DNA of 64,000 nt, taken from the NCBI GenBank assembly GCA_963705525.1, contig CAVPJW010000006.1, positions 496,001 through 560,000 of the forward strand. Reading direction: 5' to 3'. The stretch comes from CAVPJW01 sp963705525. GTDB taxonomy: Bacteria > Acidobacteriota > Vicinamibacteria > Vicinamibacterales > CAVPJW01. The notes below the pieces were generated by a model. It saw only the letters and a program-made list of their open reading frames with translations, was not told where the DNA came from and searched no databases. Shown here piece by piece: positions 9,213 through 19,233 of this stretch. Both the position numbers and the translations under genes were made by a program. Positions within the stretch are counted from its first letter, which is position 1, and the number at the start of each line of letters is the position of its first letter.

Positions 9213-10219
9213 CAGTGACTATCGCGTCCGATCGTCCAGAGTGGCGCGATGCTCGAGGGCTCAACGTTGAACCAGCGATAGAGGAACGGCATGCCGGTGA
9301 ACATCAGGACGACGAACGCTGCGAAGCAGACCACGAGATACATCATGAACCGGCCCTCGCGCACTAGCTTCTCGGGCTGCTGCGCGACACTGTCGGGAGC
9401 CAGTCCGAGTTTCAAGTACAATGCCAGGAGCCCTGCGGCCAGCGGGGTGAACAGGATCAGTTCCAGGCGATAACGCACGATGAAAATGCCCGCGAAGAGG
9501 GCGCACGTCGTTGCGTAGAACATCACGGAGACGAGCAGGCGTTCCTCGGTGTAGTACCAGAACGATCGACGGTACCCAGCGGCCCGCGTGGATCCTCCAA
9601 GATATCGATATTCGGCGAGTCGTTTGACGGCCATGAAGAACGCGCCCGCCATCCAGTACGACACTGCAAGCGAGATGGGCGGAACACGGTCGGGAATCAG
9701 GACGAACCACCCGAGGCAGAGCCGGATGGGGTTGTTGATCGATTCGCTGAGCACGTCGAGGTACGGCCACTCCTTCGTGCGAATGGGCGGAACGTTATAG
9801 AGAATTGCCATGACCCAGAGCGCCACGGCGGAGAGCAGGAACGCCCCGCCAATCGTCGCGGCCAGAGCGAACCCGAGGAGCGCTAGCGCCGCCCACTCCA
9901 GATAGGCCCACGTTACACGTACCTGTCCGGAAGGAACGGGTCGGTGCTTCTTCGTTGGGTGTTCACGGTCGGTCGGGCCATCCAGAATCTCGTTGAGGGT
10001 GTAGTTGCTGGACGCGATGAGACAGGTCGCCGCAATTGCGATCGCCAGGCGAAGAACGCCCTCCGCCGAGAACGCCATCGGCTGATAGAAAAAAGCCAGT
10101 ATCGTTCCGAGAAGCATGAACGCGTTCTTGAACCAGTGATCGGGCCGCGCAAGCCGCAGGTAGGGAAGTGCTGCGGCAGAGAACCCGGACGATGTCTCGG
10201 GGCGCGTGGAGGACAGCAT
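9212..10219 (-). CDS. UbiA-family prenyltransferase (decaprenyl-phosphate phosphoribosyltransferase-like)
   Basis: A 335-residue polytopic enzyme of the UbiA superfamily. The first Asp-rich motif is in SSNYTLNEILDGPTDREHP, followed by KKHRPVPSG (about 85-115). This wording is typical of the decaprenyl-phosphate phosphoribosyltransferase branch, which transfers phosphoribose from PRPP to a polyprenyl phosphate. The second motif region is YLDVLSESINNPIRLCLGW (about 160-180). Eight to nine membrane helices are visible. The stop overlaps the start of the GT39-like gene by one base. A role in making a lipid-linked sugar donor for that transferase is a reasonable inference. Confidence 0.85.
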   Translation of the reverse strand: MLSSTRPETSSGFSAAALPYLRLARPDHWFKNAFMLLGTILAFFYQPMAFSAEGVLRLAIAIAATCLIASSNYTLNEILDGPTDREHPTKKHRPVPSGQVRVTWAYLEWAALALLGFALAATIGGAFLLSAVALWVMAILYNVPPIRTKEWPYLDVLSESINNPIRLCLGWFVLIPDRVPPISLAVSYWMAGAFFMAVKRLAEYRYLGGSTRAAGYRRSFWYYTEERLLVSVMFYATTCALFAGIFIVRYRLELILFTPLAAGLLALYLKLGLAPDSVAQQPEKLVREGRFMMYLVVCFAAFVVLMFTGMPFLYRWFNVEPSSIAPLWTIGRDSH

Positions 10220-10354
10220 GGTTCGAGGATCGTGAGGTACTGGTGGGCTGCATCATACGCTACCGTCAGGAGATGGATGCACTTGGGCTCGACGTGGGGT
10301 CTCGAACGGAGCAATGCTTGACTTCGCCGGGCGTCGGTCCATAATCGGCGCCCT

Positions 10355-11263
10355 GTGCAGGGATCGCTGCTCGACCGTCGTGGGTTCTTCCGCCTGAGCG
10401 GGTCCGCCGTGCTGGCGGTAGCGTTCGCTCCAGTCAGCGTCGCCGGCGGATCGGCGGCGCGGAGGAACATTCGTAAATCGCTCATGTACTACATGTGCGA
10501 GCAGGGCTCCACGGTTCGAGAAAAGTTCGAAATCATCCGACGGGCCGGGTTCGAAGGGGTGGAGATGGACAGCCCGTCAACGATCCCGATCGACGAGATT
10601 CGCTCGGCACGCGATGCGACCGGCCTCGCCATCAGCGGCATCGTCGATTCAGTGCACTGGCGAAAAACGCTCGGTGATGCCGATGACGGTGTGCGTCGGG
10701 AAGGCGTGGCTGCACTCGAAACGGCGATCCGCGACTGCCACACACTCGGCGGCCGGAGCGTGCTGCTCGTTCCTGGGATTGTGAATGCGAATTGGTCGTA
10801 CGAGGACGTGTACACGCGCTCCCAGACCGAAATACGCAAAGTCCTGCCGCTTGCCGCAGAGTTGAAGGTCAAGATTGCCATCGAGAATGTCTGGAACGAC
10901 TTCCTGCTCTCGCCCCTCGAGGCGGCGCGTTACGTGGATGAATTTGACAGTCCGTGGGTTGGCTGGCACCTCGACTGCGGCAACATCCTCACCTACGGCT
11001 ATCCCGAACAGTGGGTGAGAGTCCTCGGAAAACGCCTGGTGACCCTGCACATCAAGGACTTCAGCCGGAAGAAGCGCGACGAGGAAGGTTATCGCAAAGG
11101 TTTTGACGTCAAGCTTGGTGATGGCGACGCGAACTGGCCGGTAATCATGAAAGCGCTGGACGATGTGGGCTTCGAGGGATGGGGATCGGCCGAAGTTGCG
11201 GCGGGCGACGAGGTCCACCTGGAAGACGTCGTCGGGCGGATGAATCAGATCTTCCAGAGTTAG
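10355..11263 (+). CDS. Tat-exported xylose-isomerase-like TIM barrel (sugar phosphate isomerase/epimerase family)
   Basis: 302 residues from GTG 10355. A twin-arginine signal (LDRRGFFRLSGSAVLAVAF, about 6-24) precedes an AP-endonuclease-2/xylose-isomerase-like barrel. Likely metal-binding residues lie in segments such as GFEGVEMDSP (about 65-75), KIAIENVWND (Glu), WVGWHLDCGN (His, Asp) and LHIKDFSRK (His, Asp). Proteins of this family act on keto- or inositol-type sugars. A Tat leader implies export of the folded, metal-loaded protein. It is divergent from the UbiA gene (135-bp gap) and stands alone as a unit. The specific sugar cannot be assigned. Confidence 0.8.
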   Translation: MQGSLLDRRGFFRLSGSAVLAVAFAPVSVAGGSAARRNIRKSLMYYMCEQGSTVREKFEIIRRAGFEGVEMDSPSTIPIDEIRSARDATGLAISGIVDSVHWRKTLGDADDGVRREGVAALETAIRDCHTLGGRSVLLVPGIVNANWSYEDVYTRSQTEIRKVLPLAAELKVKIAIENVWNDFLLSPLEAARYVDEFDSPWVGWHLDCGNILTYGYPEQWVRVLGKRLVTLHIKDFSRKKRDEEGYRKGFDVKLGDGDANWPVIMKALDDVGFEGWGSAEVAAGDEVHLEDVVGRMNQIFQS

Positions 11264-11284
11264 CGGCTTTCCTGAATATTCCCC

Positions 11285-11313
11285 TTGACCGACCGGATTG
11301 GTCGGAGTTATCT
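11285..11313 (+). promoter_or_regulatory. Sigma-70-type promoter of the TonB receptor gene
   Basis: TTGACC (11285-11290) and TTATCT (11308-11313) are separated by exactly 17 bp. They lie upstream of the TonB-dependent receptor and directly before a 7-1-7 palindrome. Predicted transcription start is near 11320, giving a leader of about 214 nt. The spacer contains CCGACC/GGTCGG, a short inverted repeat that could alternatively be a terminator stem for the upstream gene. Confidence 0.55.
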
Positions 11314-11326
11314 TCTCACCTGCAAT

Positions 11327-11341
11327 TGAGACTCAGTCTCA
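11327..11341. promoter_or_regulatory. Fur-like 7-1-7 operator
   Basis: TGAGACT-C-AGTCTCA is a perfect inverted repeat with one central base. It has the same 7-1-7 geometry and outer bases as the classical Fur half-sites (TGATAAT-N-ATTATCA), and it sits just downstream of the predicted transcription start of a siderophore-receptor-like gene. Iron-responsive repression is inferred. Confidence 0.5.
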
Positions 11342-11390
11342 CTTTTAAGTGCTTCGGCTGAAATCTGGCGGCCTGAGGCTCACAGAGAAT

Positions 11391-11421
11391 ACCCGGCCGG
11401 CGCGGGTAGCACCGGCCGGGT
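11391..11421 (+). other. Strong hairpin in the 5' leader of the TonB receptor
   Basis: ACCCGGCCGG (11391-11400) and CCGGCCGGGT (11412-11421) are perfectly complementary around an 11-nt loop. No T-tract follows, so it is not a standard intrinsic terminator. It lies in the predicted long leader, more than 100 nt before the start codon, and could be a stability or attenuation element. Confidence 0.5.
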
Positions 11422-11533
11422 GATCGAACGCTGGTCCTGACAGACCTTGTCTCTCGCTCTGGCGGTTGACGCGTCCGACGCCCGCATTCTACGGAAGCGG
11501 CTCCGATCGGCGCAAATCGAATGGAGTTGTGCT

Positions 11534-13869
11534 ATGCGTCGCTTCCTGTTCACGGCCATTCTCACGCTTTCGTGTTCACTGATCGCGAGCGCGGGTCTCG
11601 CCCAGGATGTCCCACCGTTTTCGCTGCACGGGATAGTCCTCGATGCGACGCGTGCACCGATTGTCGGGGCGCGGGTCACGGCTACTGTGGCTGGAGCCAA
11701 GTCCGGCTTCTCGTCGACAACCGATCCACGCGGGGAATTCTCACTGGTCCTTCCGCCTGGCCGCTACACGATCGATGTCTCCGCTGATGGGTTCCTCGAC
11801 ACGGCTGAAACGCTGACGGCGTCCGCGGGTGGGTCTGTCTCGCGCGAATTCGTCCTTGCGCTGGCAGGCTTTCGCGACGCCGTGACAGTCAGCGCTCCGG
11901 CTGGATATCAAGCGCCGCCGGTCACTCGGACAGCGACCAAGACAACGACGCTGCTCCGGGATGTGCCGCAGTCGGTCACGGTCGTTACGAATGAGCTGAT
12001 GAAAGACCAACTGATGATGAGTGTCGGTGACGTCATGCGGTACGTGCCCGGCATCACCATGCATCAGGGCGAGAACAATCGCGACCAGGTCATCATCCGA
12101 GGCAACAGCTCGTCCGCCGACTTCTTCGTGAACGGCGTGCGCGACGATGTTCAGTACTATCGCGACCTCTATAACCTCGATCGCATCGAGGCGCTGAAGG
12201 GGCCGAACGCCTTGATTTTCGGCCGTGGCGGTGGCGGCGGCGTGGTGAATCGCGTGACCAAGGCGGCCGGGTTCCAGCCGCTCCGCGAGTTTGCGCTGCA
12301 GGGTGGTTCTTACAGTAACAAGCGATTTACGACCGACCTGGATCAGCCGCTCAGCGACCGAGTCGCCATGCGTTTCAATGGCATGTATGAAGACTCGAAC
12401 AGCTTTCGCGATCAGGTGGGCCTCGAACGGTACGGCGTGAGCCCCACGGTCACGATCCAATCCGGCAGTCAGACGAGAATTGTCTTCGGCTATGAATACC
12501 TTCACGATACTCGCGTGGCCGATCGCGGCATTTCGTCGTATCAGAATCGGCCGGCAGACGTGGACATCGCGACTTTCTACGGCAATCCGTCAGACAGCCA
12601 CGTCCGAGCCGACGTCAATCTCGCATCGGCAACCGTCGAACATCGAGTCGGCAGGCTGACAATTCGGAATCACACGCTTTTCGGCGACTACGACCGCGGC
12701 TACCAGAACTACGTTCCGGGCGCCGTCACTGCCGACAAGACGCAGGTTGCGCTCTCCGCGTACAACAACGCGACGGATCGGCTGAACGTGTTCAATCAGA
12801 CGGATCTGACGTATGCGATAGCGACCGGCCGGCTGCGTCATACCGTCTTGATGGGCGCCGAGTTCGGGAGCCAGAGAACAGATAACTTCAGGAATACGGG
12901 TTACTTCGACAACGTCGCCACCTCCATTCTCGTTCCATACGGCACACCGACCATCTCGACGCCCGTCACGTTCCGACAGAGCGCGACGGACGCCGACAAC
13001 CATCTGAAAACCAATGTGGCAGCCGCGTACGCGCAGGATCAGGTCGAGCTGTCGCACCACGTCCAGGTGCTCGCGGGTCTCCGCTTCGACCGCTTTGACC
13101 TGCAGTATCACAACAACAGAAACGGCGACGTTCTCGATCGCGTCGATGATCTGGTGTCTCCACGCGCGGGCGTCATCTACAAGCCGATCGAGCCCGTCTC
13201 CGTGTACGGCAGTTACAGCGTGTCGTACCTGCCGAGCTCTGGGGATCAGTTCTCGTCACTCACCACGATTACCGAGCAGGTCGAGCCGGAAAAGTTCAAC
13301 AACTACGAGGTCGGGCGTAAAGTGGGACTTCCGTCCGGATCTGTCGATGACGACCGCGGTGTACCGACTGGACCGGACCAACACGCGAGCCCTCGACCCT
13401 AATGATGCGACGCGCATCGTTCAGACGGGGAGTCAGCGCACGAACGGCTACGAGATCGGCTTGAACGGCCGGCTTCTTCCCGGGTGGCAGGTGGCTGGCG
13501 GCTACGCCTATCAGGACGCGTTTGTCACGAGCGCGACCGTCAACGCGCGCGACGGCGCGCAGGTGGCCCAGGTGCCGCACCACACGTTCTCGCTGTGGAA
13601 CAACTATCAGTTCCACCCGCAGGTTGTCGGCGGGCGTCGGCGTGCTTCGCCGCTCTGACATGTTCGCGGCGATCGACAACACGGTCGTGCTCCCGAGCTA
13701 CACGCGCGTTGACGCGGCAGCTTTCTTCTTCGTGACCAGGGACGTTCGTCTCCAACTCAACGTGGAGAATCTCTTCGACGAGAAGTACTACATCAACGCC
13801 GACAACAACACGAACATCTCGCCGGGATTTCCGCGCGCGATCCGCGTCGCCTTGAGAACGTCGTTCTGA
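11534..13869 (+). CDS. TonB-dependent siderophore-type receptor, interrupted by two +1 frameshifts
   Basis: The start MRRFLFTAILTLSCSLIAS at 11534 gives a clean signal peptide. Next come a carboxypeptidase-regulatory-like beta domain (about 30-110), the TonB plug (DVPQSVTVVTNELMKDQ onward, with VRDDVQYYRDLYNLDRIE and KGPNALIFGRGGGGG), and an outer-membrane barrel. The frame breaks at 13316 (extra C) and 13621 (extra A). Removing those bases gives the expected run YEVGVKWDFRPDLSMTTAVY, then HPRLSAGVGVLRRSDMF, and the canonical C-terminal end NVENLFDEKYYINA to ALRTSF. FecA/FhuE-type receptors import ferric siderophores with TonB-ExbBD energy. The Fur-like box upstream supports an iron role. Likely functional apart from sequence errors. 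Confidence 0.85.
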
Positions 13870-13923
13870 GTCGGCGATCCTTCGCTCCTTGACAACGACG
13901 GCACCACAGCCATAATCGGCGCG

Positions 13924-15480
13924 ATGACACGCGCCGATTGGCTGTGGATCTGCTTCGTCGTGCTCGTCAGCTCGACCCTGCTGCGCGCGTCCAACCCGCC
14001 CGCAGCAGACTATGCAGGCGTGGCGTACTTCCTGAAGGCCGCCGAGCCGCGCAACGCGCCCGTCGAGCTCGCTCGCGCCTGCGATCGATCCATTCGCCGT
14101 GCGGCGGAGTTTCTGTTTGCCGATGTCGGCATCGAGAATGCCATCCGCGACGAGAAGGGCGCGCGTGTGCCGCCCTATATCTATCACGCGGTCATCGACG
14201 ATGACGATCGCTTCACCTATCGTGCGTCGTACCCGGCGTATCACCACGCGTATCTGATCGAAGCGTTTCTGAACTACTACAACTACACGGGCGATGGTCG
14301 GGCCGTCGAGCGCGCCCGCCAGATTGCCGACTGGACCATCGCGCACAGCACTCCGGCCAGTGACCGATGGCCCAATCTTCCCTGGAGTACTTTCACCGAA
14401 GGCAAACCAGGCGGCGGTGAGGACAAGGACACACTCCAGCCTGACAAGGCGGCCTACATGGGCCTGGCCTACCTGCGCCTGAACGACGTGACCGGAGACC
14501 AGCGGTACCGTGATGCCGCGACCGGCATTGCCAACACGCTCGCGCTCAACCAGAACAAGGATGGCAGCTGGCCTTTCCGGGTGAATCCGACAACCGGCCA
14601 GGTGTTTCAGCCCTACACGGCGGGCATCTTCATGCCGGTGGCGTTCTTCGAGAAGATGTACGCCGTCACGAAGAATCTCGATTATAAGAATGCTCAGATC
14701 ACGGCCTGGATCTGGATGCTGCGGAATCCGGTCCGGACGAACAACTGGTCCGGTTTCTACGAGGACATCGAGAAAGGGAGCGACTCGCAGGTTTACTATG
14801 CGCCGGCGCAGACCATCCGTCTCCTGCTCAGGTATCGCACCCCTGCGCACGACGCGTCGTATCTCGAGCACGCGCGCAGACTGTTTGACTGGGTGATGGA
14901 CGGCCTGGCCTTCGTCGATCGCGACATGGGACTCATCATGCGCGAACAGACGGCCTATCTTGCGGCTACGCCCAGTTCGACCTTGTCGTGGTCGATGATG
15001 GCTGCCGAGATGTTCCTGTCCACAGGTGAGGAACGGTATCGCCAAGTGGTCCTCGAGGCGGCCCGCTCGGTGACGCAGTACGGATTCAAGCCAGACGGTC
15101 GATCGCAGAACACCATGATGGGCGGGCGGATCTACGGCAACTCTCAGAGCTGGTACAGCCTGACGTCGCCGATGATGCGCTATATCTACCAGGACATGGG
15201 AGCGCTTCCCGAGCTTGCGCCGCCGGGCGAGAACCATATGCTCAGAAGCGCCACCGAGATTCGCGAGATTACGTACGCACCGCGCGCTATCAGCTACGAA
15301 TCTCTGGCGGATAGCATCGAGTTGATCAAGTTGGCCGCACGGCCTCGCACGATCACGATCGGGAAACAAGCGGTGCCGGCATCCGCGGGACTGGAGGTCG
15401 GGGACGGATGGTGGTTCAACGACAAGAGCAGCGTCCTGCTCGTGAAGCACACGAATCCACGCGTCGAGGTGTCCTTCTGA
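13924..15480 (+). CDS. Secreted six-hairpin (alpha/alpha-barrel) protein, glycosidase- or epimerase-like
   Basis: 518 residues with an N-terminal signal or anchor (LWICFVVLVSSTLLRA). The body is a series of helix pairs with short aromatic motifs (YPAYHHAYLIEAFLNYYNYTG, LAYLRLNDVTGDQRYRDAA, DGSWPFRVN). Such repeats are typical of (alpha/alpha)6-barrel carbohydrate-active enzymes and the six-hairpin superfamily. The DG-W-F pattern recalls C5-epimerase and unsaturated glucuronyl hydrolase relatives, but no catalytic set can be named with confidence. It follows the TonB receptor by 54 bp and its stop overlaps the next gene, so receptor, glycan-active protein and hydrolase may be co-expressed. Confidence 0.65.
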   Translation: MTRADWLWICFVVLVSSTLLRASNPPAADYAGVAYFLKAAEPRNAPVELARACDRSIRRAAEFLFADVGIENAIRDEKGARVPPYIYHAVIDDDDRFTYRASYPAYHHAYLIEAFLNYYNYTGDGRAVERARQIADWTIAHSTPASDRWPNLPWSTFTEGKPGGGEDKDTLQPDKAAYMGLAYLRLNDVTGDQRYRDAATGIANTLALNQNKDGSWPFRVNPTTGQVFQPYTAGIFMPVAFFEKMYAVTKNLDYKNAQITAWIWMLRNPVRTNNWSGFYEDIEKGSDSQVYYAPAQTIRLLLRYRTPAHDASYLEHARRLFDWVMDGLAFVDRDMGLIMREQTAYLAATPSSTLSWSMMAAEMFLSTGEERYRQVVLEAARSVTQYGFKPDGRSQNTMMGGRIYGNSQSWYSLTSPMMRYIYQDMGALPELAPPGENHMLRSATEIREITYAPRAISYESLADSIELIKLAARPRTITIGKQAVPASAGLEVGDGWWFNDKSSVLLVKHTNPRVEVSF

Positions 15481-17580
15481 ATCGCTACAGGTGTTCTGCG
15501 CTCCTCGCGCTCGTCACGTCGGGCATCCTGCTGCAGGCGACTGAGGTCAGCGTGCGCAGCCAGACCGGAGCTCAAGCCGCCTCGCCACCCAAGTACGACG
15601 TCGTCCTCGACGAAGTTCGGATTCGCCCTGAGCGACGGCGTTCAGCTCGCCGCAGACCTCTGGCGACCGAAGGATGCGCCTGGTATGCGGTTCCCTGTCC
15701 TGCTCGAGTATCTGCCCTATCGCAAGGACGAGAGCCGTGGCGCGCGCTATGACGTCTACTCCTACTTTGTGCGGCGCGGCTATGTCGTAGCCCGTGTCGA
15801 CATTCGGGGAACCGGAAGAAGCCAGGGCACGCTGATTCCGTACGAATACAGCGAGATCGAACAAAGAGATGGCGAGCAGGTCATTGCCTGGCTCGCCAGT
15901 CAGCCTTTTTCGAATGGCACCGTCGGCATGTTCGGGATTTCATGGAGCGGCTTCAACGCCATTCACATGGCCATGCGCAACGTGCCCGCTCTCAAGGCCA
16001 TCATCGCGGTCGATGCCACCGACGACCTCTACCAGGACGACGTGCACTTCATGGACGGGATGATGCACGTGGACGCCTGGGAGATGGAAATGGATGTGTT
16101 CAATTCCATGCCGGGCGCGCCGGACTACGTGATTGACGACAAATTCTTCGCCGAGCGCTTCGATGCGCCGCCGTGGATGCTGACCTACAAACGGCAGCAG
16201 CGAGACGGCCCCTTCTGGGATCGAACGGCGCTCAAGACGCGATACGACTCGATCAAGATCCCCACGTTCGTCATCGGCGGCTGGTACGACGGCTACCGCG
16301 ACAGCGTGCCGCGCATGCTCGAGCACATGAAGGCGCCCGTCAAGGCCATCGTGGGGGCCTGGAATCACACCTGGCCGAGCAGTCCGTATCCGAAACCCGG
16401 GATTGAGTGGCGTCACGAAGCGGTCCGATGGTTCGACCAATGGCTGAAAGGAGTCGATACGGGCATCATGGACGAACCGCGATTCGCGGTGTACGTCCGA
16501 AACTGGCATCCGCCGGGGCCGTATCTCGAGGAGGCGCCCGGACAATGGCGATTCGAAGAGGGTTGGCCGATCGCTCGCGTCCGTCAGCAGCCGTTCTACG
16601 CGCGCGCCGATCGAACGTTGTCTCAATCAGCAGGCGAGGCGGGCAGCCATCAGCTGCGGTATGTGGCGACGACAGGCATCGAAGCCGGAGGGCCGGTCAT
16701 GTGGTTCGGCGACGTTGCCCATGATCAACGACCCACCGATGCCTTCAGCCTGGTGTACGACAGCGAACCACTCGTGGAAGACATGGAAATCCTCGGCTTG
16801 CCGCGCGCCGTCCTCAAGGCGGCGGCCGACGCGCCGCTGGCGCATTGGTTCGCGCGGCTGTCGGACGTAGCACCCGACGGGACCGTCACGCTGGTGGCCG
16901 GCGCCGGCCTGAACGGCTCTCATCGCGACTCGGAGCGCGATCCGCGTCCGCTCGAGCCTGGCGCCCGGATTTCGCTCGACATCGAGATGCACTTCACATC
17001 GTGGGTCTTCCCGAAGGGACATCGGCTTCGCCTGTCAGTCAGCAATGCGCAGTACCCGATGATCTGGCCGACGCCATACTCGATGACGACGACCTTGTAT
17101 CTGGGCGGCCCCGATCCCACCTCGCTTCTCTTGCCGGTCGTGCCGGCAGCTCCCAGGCCCACGCCCAGGTTCCTGCCTCCGGACGACACCTCGGCATCGC
17201 TTCCGGGATTCGAGGAATTGAAGGAAGGCACGACGTCGGGATATGGAGAGATCTCGTCAATCGAGCGGAATCCACAGCTCCATACCACGCGTGTCGTGGC
17301 CACCAACGACAGCGCGTCGCAGTACCCGTGGGGCGTAGAGCGCAGCACGGAGAAGATTACTTACGACGCGGATGACAACCATCCCGAAGCGGCGGCGGTA
17401 CTGGGCGAGTACAGCACCACGGTCACGCTGAAGGACCGGACCCTCCGATGGGAAAGCACGGTCCGCCTCAAGAGCGACCGGGAGAATTTCCACTATTCAA
17501 ATCTGCGGCGGCTTTTCAGAGACGGTGTGTTGATTCGCGAGAAGACCTGGAACGACACCATCCCGCGCGACTTTCAGTGA
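15477..17580 (+). CDS. CocE/NonD-family (S15-like) alpha/beta hydrolase, interrupted by one +1 frameshift
   Basis: The intact part reads MRFPVLLEYLPYRKDES onward, but the family N-terminus lies upstream in another frame. Deleting the G at 15615 joins a signal-peptide-bearing segment (NRYRCSALLALVTSGILLQ) and YDVVLDE to FGFALSDGVQLAADLWRPKD. Catalytic features are the nucleophile elbow GISWSGFNA (Ser), an Asp in the VIGGWYDGY segment and a His in GAWNHTWP. The C-terminal half is the X-Pro dipeptidyl-peptidase jelly roll (DIEMHFTSWVFPKGHRLRLS). Members cleave acyl, ester or prolyl bonds. The start is uncertain: a CTG at 15477 overlapping the previous stop is the best candidate. Exported to the periplasm (inference). 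Confidence 0.8.
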
Positions 17581-17688
17581 TCGCGATCGCCGAACCTCGG
17601 CGTGAATCGCGGCCGGCGAACGATCTCCGTTGTAATCTTGGTGCCATCTGATGCGGCACAAGATGTCGGCCGTGCCGGCGCGATCTCG

Positions 17689-19233
17689 ATGCGCGTGCAT
17701 ACCTCGCGATTTTGCTTCGCCCTCGGCCTCGCGTGGGCTCTGTTCCCGACATGGCGAGAGGTGTTCGGTCGACGCGACTACGCGGTGATCGTCGCAGTCG
17801 CGACAGGGGTGTGGGCGGCAACACTCATGGTCAGTGCGATCGCGGTCTGGCGGGACGCGTCGTGGCCGGCCAAAGGGGCAAATGTTTTCATTCTTTGCCT
17901 TGCGGCAGGCCTCAGCTGCTTCTGGCTCTTCACGTTCTATCCGGGCGTCATGTCGCACGACGCGATCTCGCATTGGGGACAGGCCAAGGCCAATCGGTAC
18001 TCTCCCTGGCACCCTCCACTGCTCGCGATGCTCATGCACGTGACGCAGTGCTGCGCCACGACGCCCTCGCTGTTCAGTTTCGTCGAGGGCGTGTTGTTCT
18101 GGGCCTCAACCTTCTATCTGATTCGGCAAATTGTTGAGAACGGCCGCGTTTTCCTGCTGTCGTGCATCGCCATAACCCTCATCCCTCCGCTCTGGCTCTA
18201 TTCGAACGCGACGGTCTCGAATACCTGGGCGTGCTCCTTCATGCTGCTGTCCTCGGCGGCCATCATCAAGGCGATGCGTCATGGCCATTGTCGATTGCCC
18301 GTAGCGGCGGTTGCTGCCCTGACGATCGCAGCGATGTTCCGGCGTGAGGTCGTGTTTCTTGTGCTTCTTCTGATCGGACTGGATCTGTTCATGTTCCGGT
18401 CCAACCGCCATTGGCTGCGAAGGATGGTCTGGGCAGTCGTGCTCGTTGGCGTGGTCTGGATCCCTGGCCGCATCATCGACTTTAGCCCTCGAGTGATTCG
18501 AACGGGCGACAATCCCGCTGGGCCGGGTCTCTTGAACCAGTACGTCGGGACGATTGTGCGCGCGCGCCCGACCATGAGCGCCGACGAGTTCGCCGGCGAG
18601 GCTCGTTCGATTGATTCTGAGTACGGCGTGGGGACGCTCGAGACCCTGCTCGATCGGTACGGCTGCGATTCGGGCGATTACATCGTCTGGAGGCGCCAGA
18701 AGCCGCCGGTGTTGGCGAAAGACGTGATCAGGACCGGCTTTGCCATCGGCCTGGTGGGACACGCGGCCGTACACCATCCGATGGCATTTCTTGGGCACCA
18801 GCTGTGCTATGCGGCGTACCTGACTCAGTTCACGGACCTGGACTACGAGACGTGGGGAATGGTGAAGTGGGATCGCAATCTGATGAAAGTCCGCCAGAGC
18901 AGAGGCACGGGGTTCGACAGCAAGCTCCCGTCAGTGTGGGAGTGGTATGGCGATCTCATGACCCGCATGATGGCGCACCCCGTCCTGACGCTGCTCTTCC
19001 GCCACTATGCCTGGCTGATGCTCTCGGTCCTGGTCTTGATTGTGGGAGTGCTCAATCGCCGGAGTGAGCTGATCGTGCCGGCTCTCTTCAGTCTGGTGTA
19101 TCCCGTCGCATTTCTCGTCGCAGGTCCGTCGCCGTTGTGGCGGTACCTGTTGCCGTCGTACGTCTTCGCGTGGGTTGGGACGCTCGGCTTGCTCGGACTG
19201 CTGGTGACCAGAGTCAGGGGATCATCGTCATGA
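17689..19233 (+). CDS. Polytopic membrane protein (DUF6020/GT-C-like)
   Basis: 514 residues from the ATG at 17689; the open frame extends upstream to 17602 with non-membrane sequence. About ten to twelve hydrophobic helices are visible. An early loop carries FYPGVMSHDAISHWGQAKAN followed by SPWHPPLLAML, with acidic and His residues where GT-C-fold enzymes hold their catalytic loop. A large soluble segment (about 290-400) sits before the last helices. This resembles DUF6020-type membrane proteins associated with surface-polysaccharide loci; enzymatic activity is not proven by sequence. It overlaps the convergent glycosyltransferase-like gene by 20 bp. Confidence 0.6.
   Translation: MRVHTSRFCFALGLAWALFPTWREVFGRRDYAVIVAVATGVWAATLMVSAIAVWRDASWPAKGANVFILCLAAGLSCFWLFTFYPGVMSHDAISHWGQAKANRYSPWHPPLLAMLMHVTQCCATTPSLFSFVEGVLFWASTFYLIRQIVENGRVFLLSCIAITLIPPLWLYSNATVSNTWACSFMLLSSAAIIKAMRHGHCRLPVAAVAALTIAAMFRREVVFLVLLLIGLDLFMFRSNRHWLRRMVWAVVLVGVVWIPGRIIDFSPRVIRTGDNPAGPGLLNQYVGTIVRARPTMSADEFAGEARSIDSEYGVGTLETLLDRYGCDSGDYIVWRRQKPPVLAKDVIRTGFAIGLVGHAAVHHPMAFLGHQLCYAAYLTQFTDLDYETWGMVKWDRNLMKVRQSRGTGFDSKLPSVWEWYGDLMTRMMAHPVLTLLFRHYAWLMLSVLVLIVGVLNRRSELIVPALFSLVYPVAFLVAGPSPLWRYLLPSYVFAWVGTLGLLGLLVTRVRGSSS

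Noticed and set aside
13540..15450. 636-codon open frame on the minus strand opposite the six-hairpin protein gene
   Set aside because: It mirrors the codon pattern of the plus-strand gene, has no recognisable domain and is rich in Arg/His/Val as expected for a GC-rich antisense frame.
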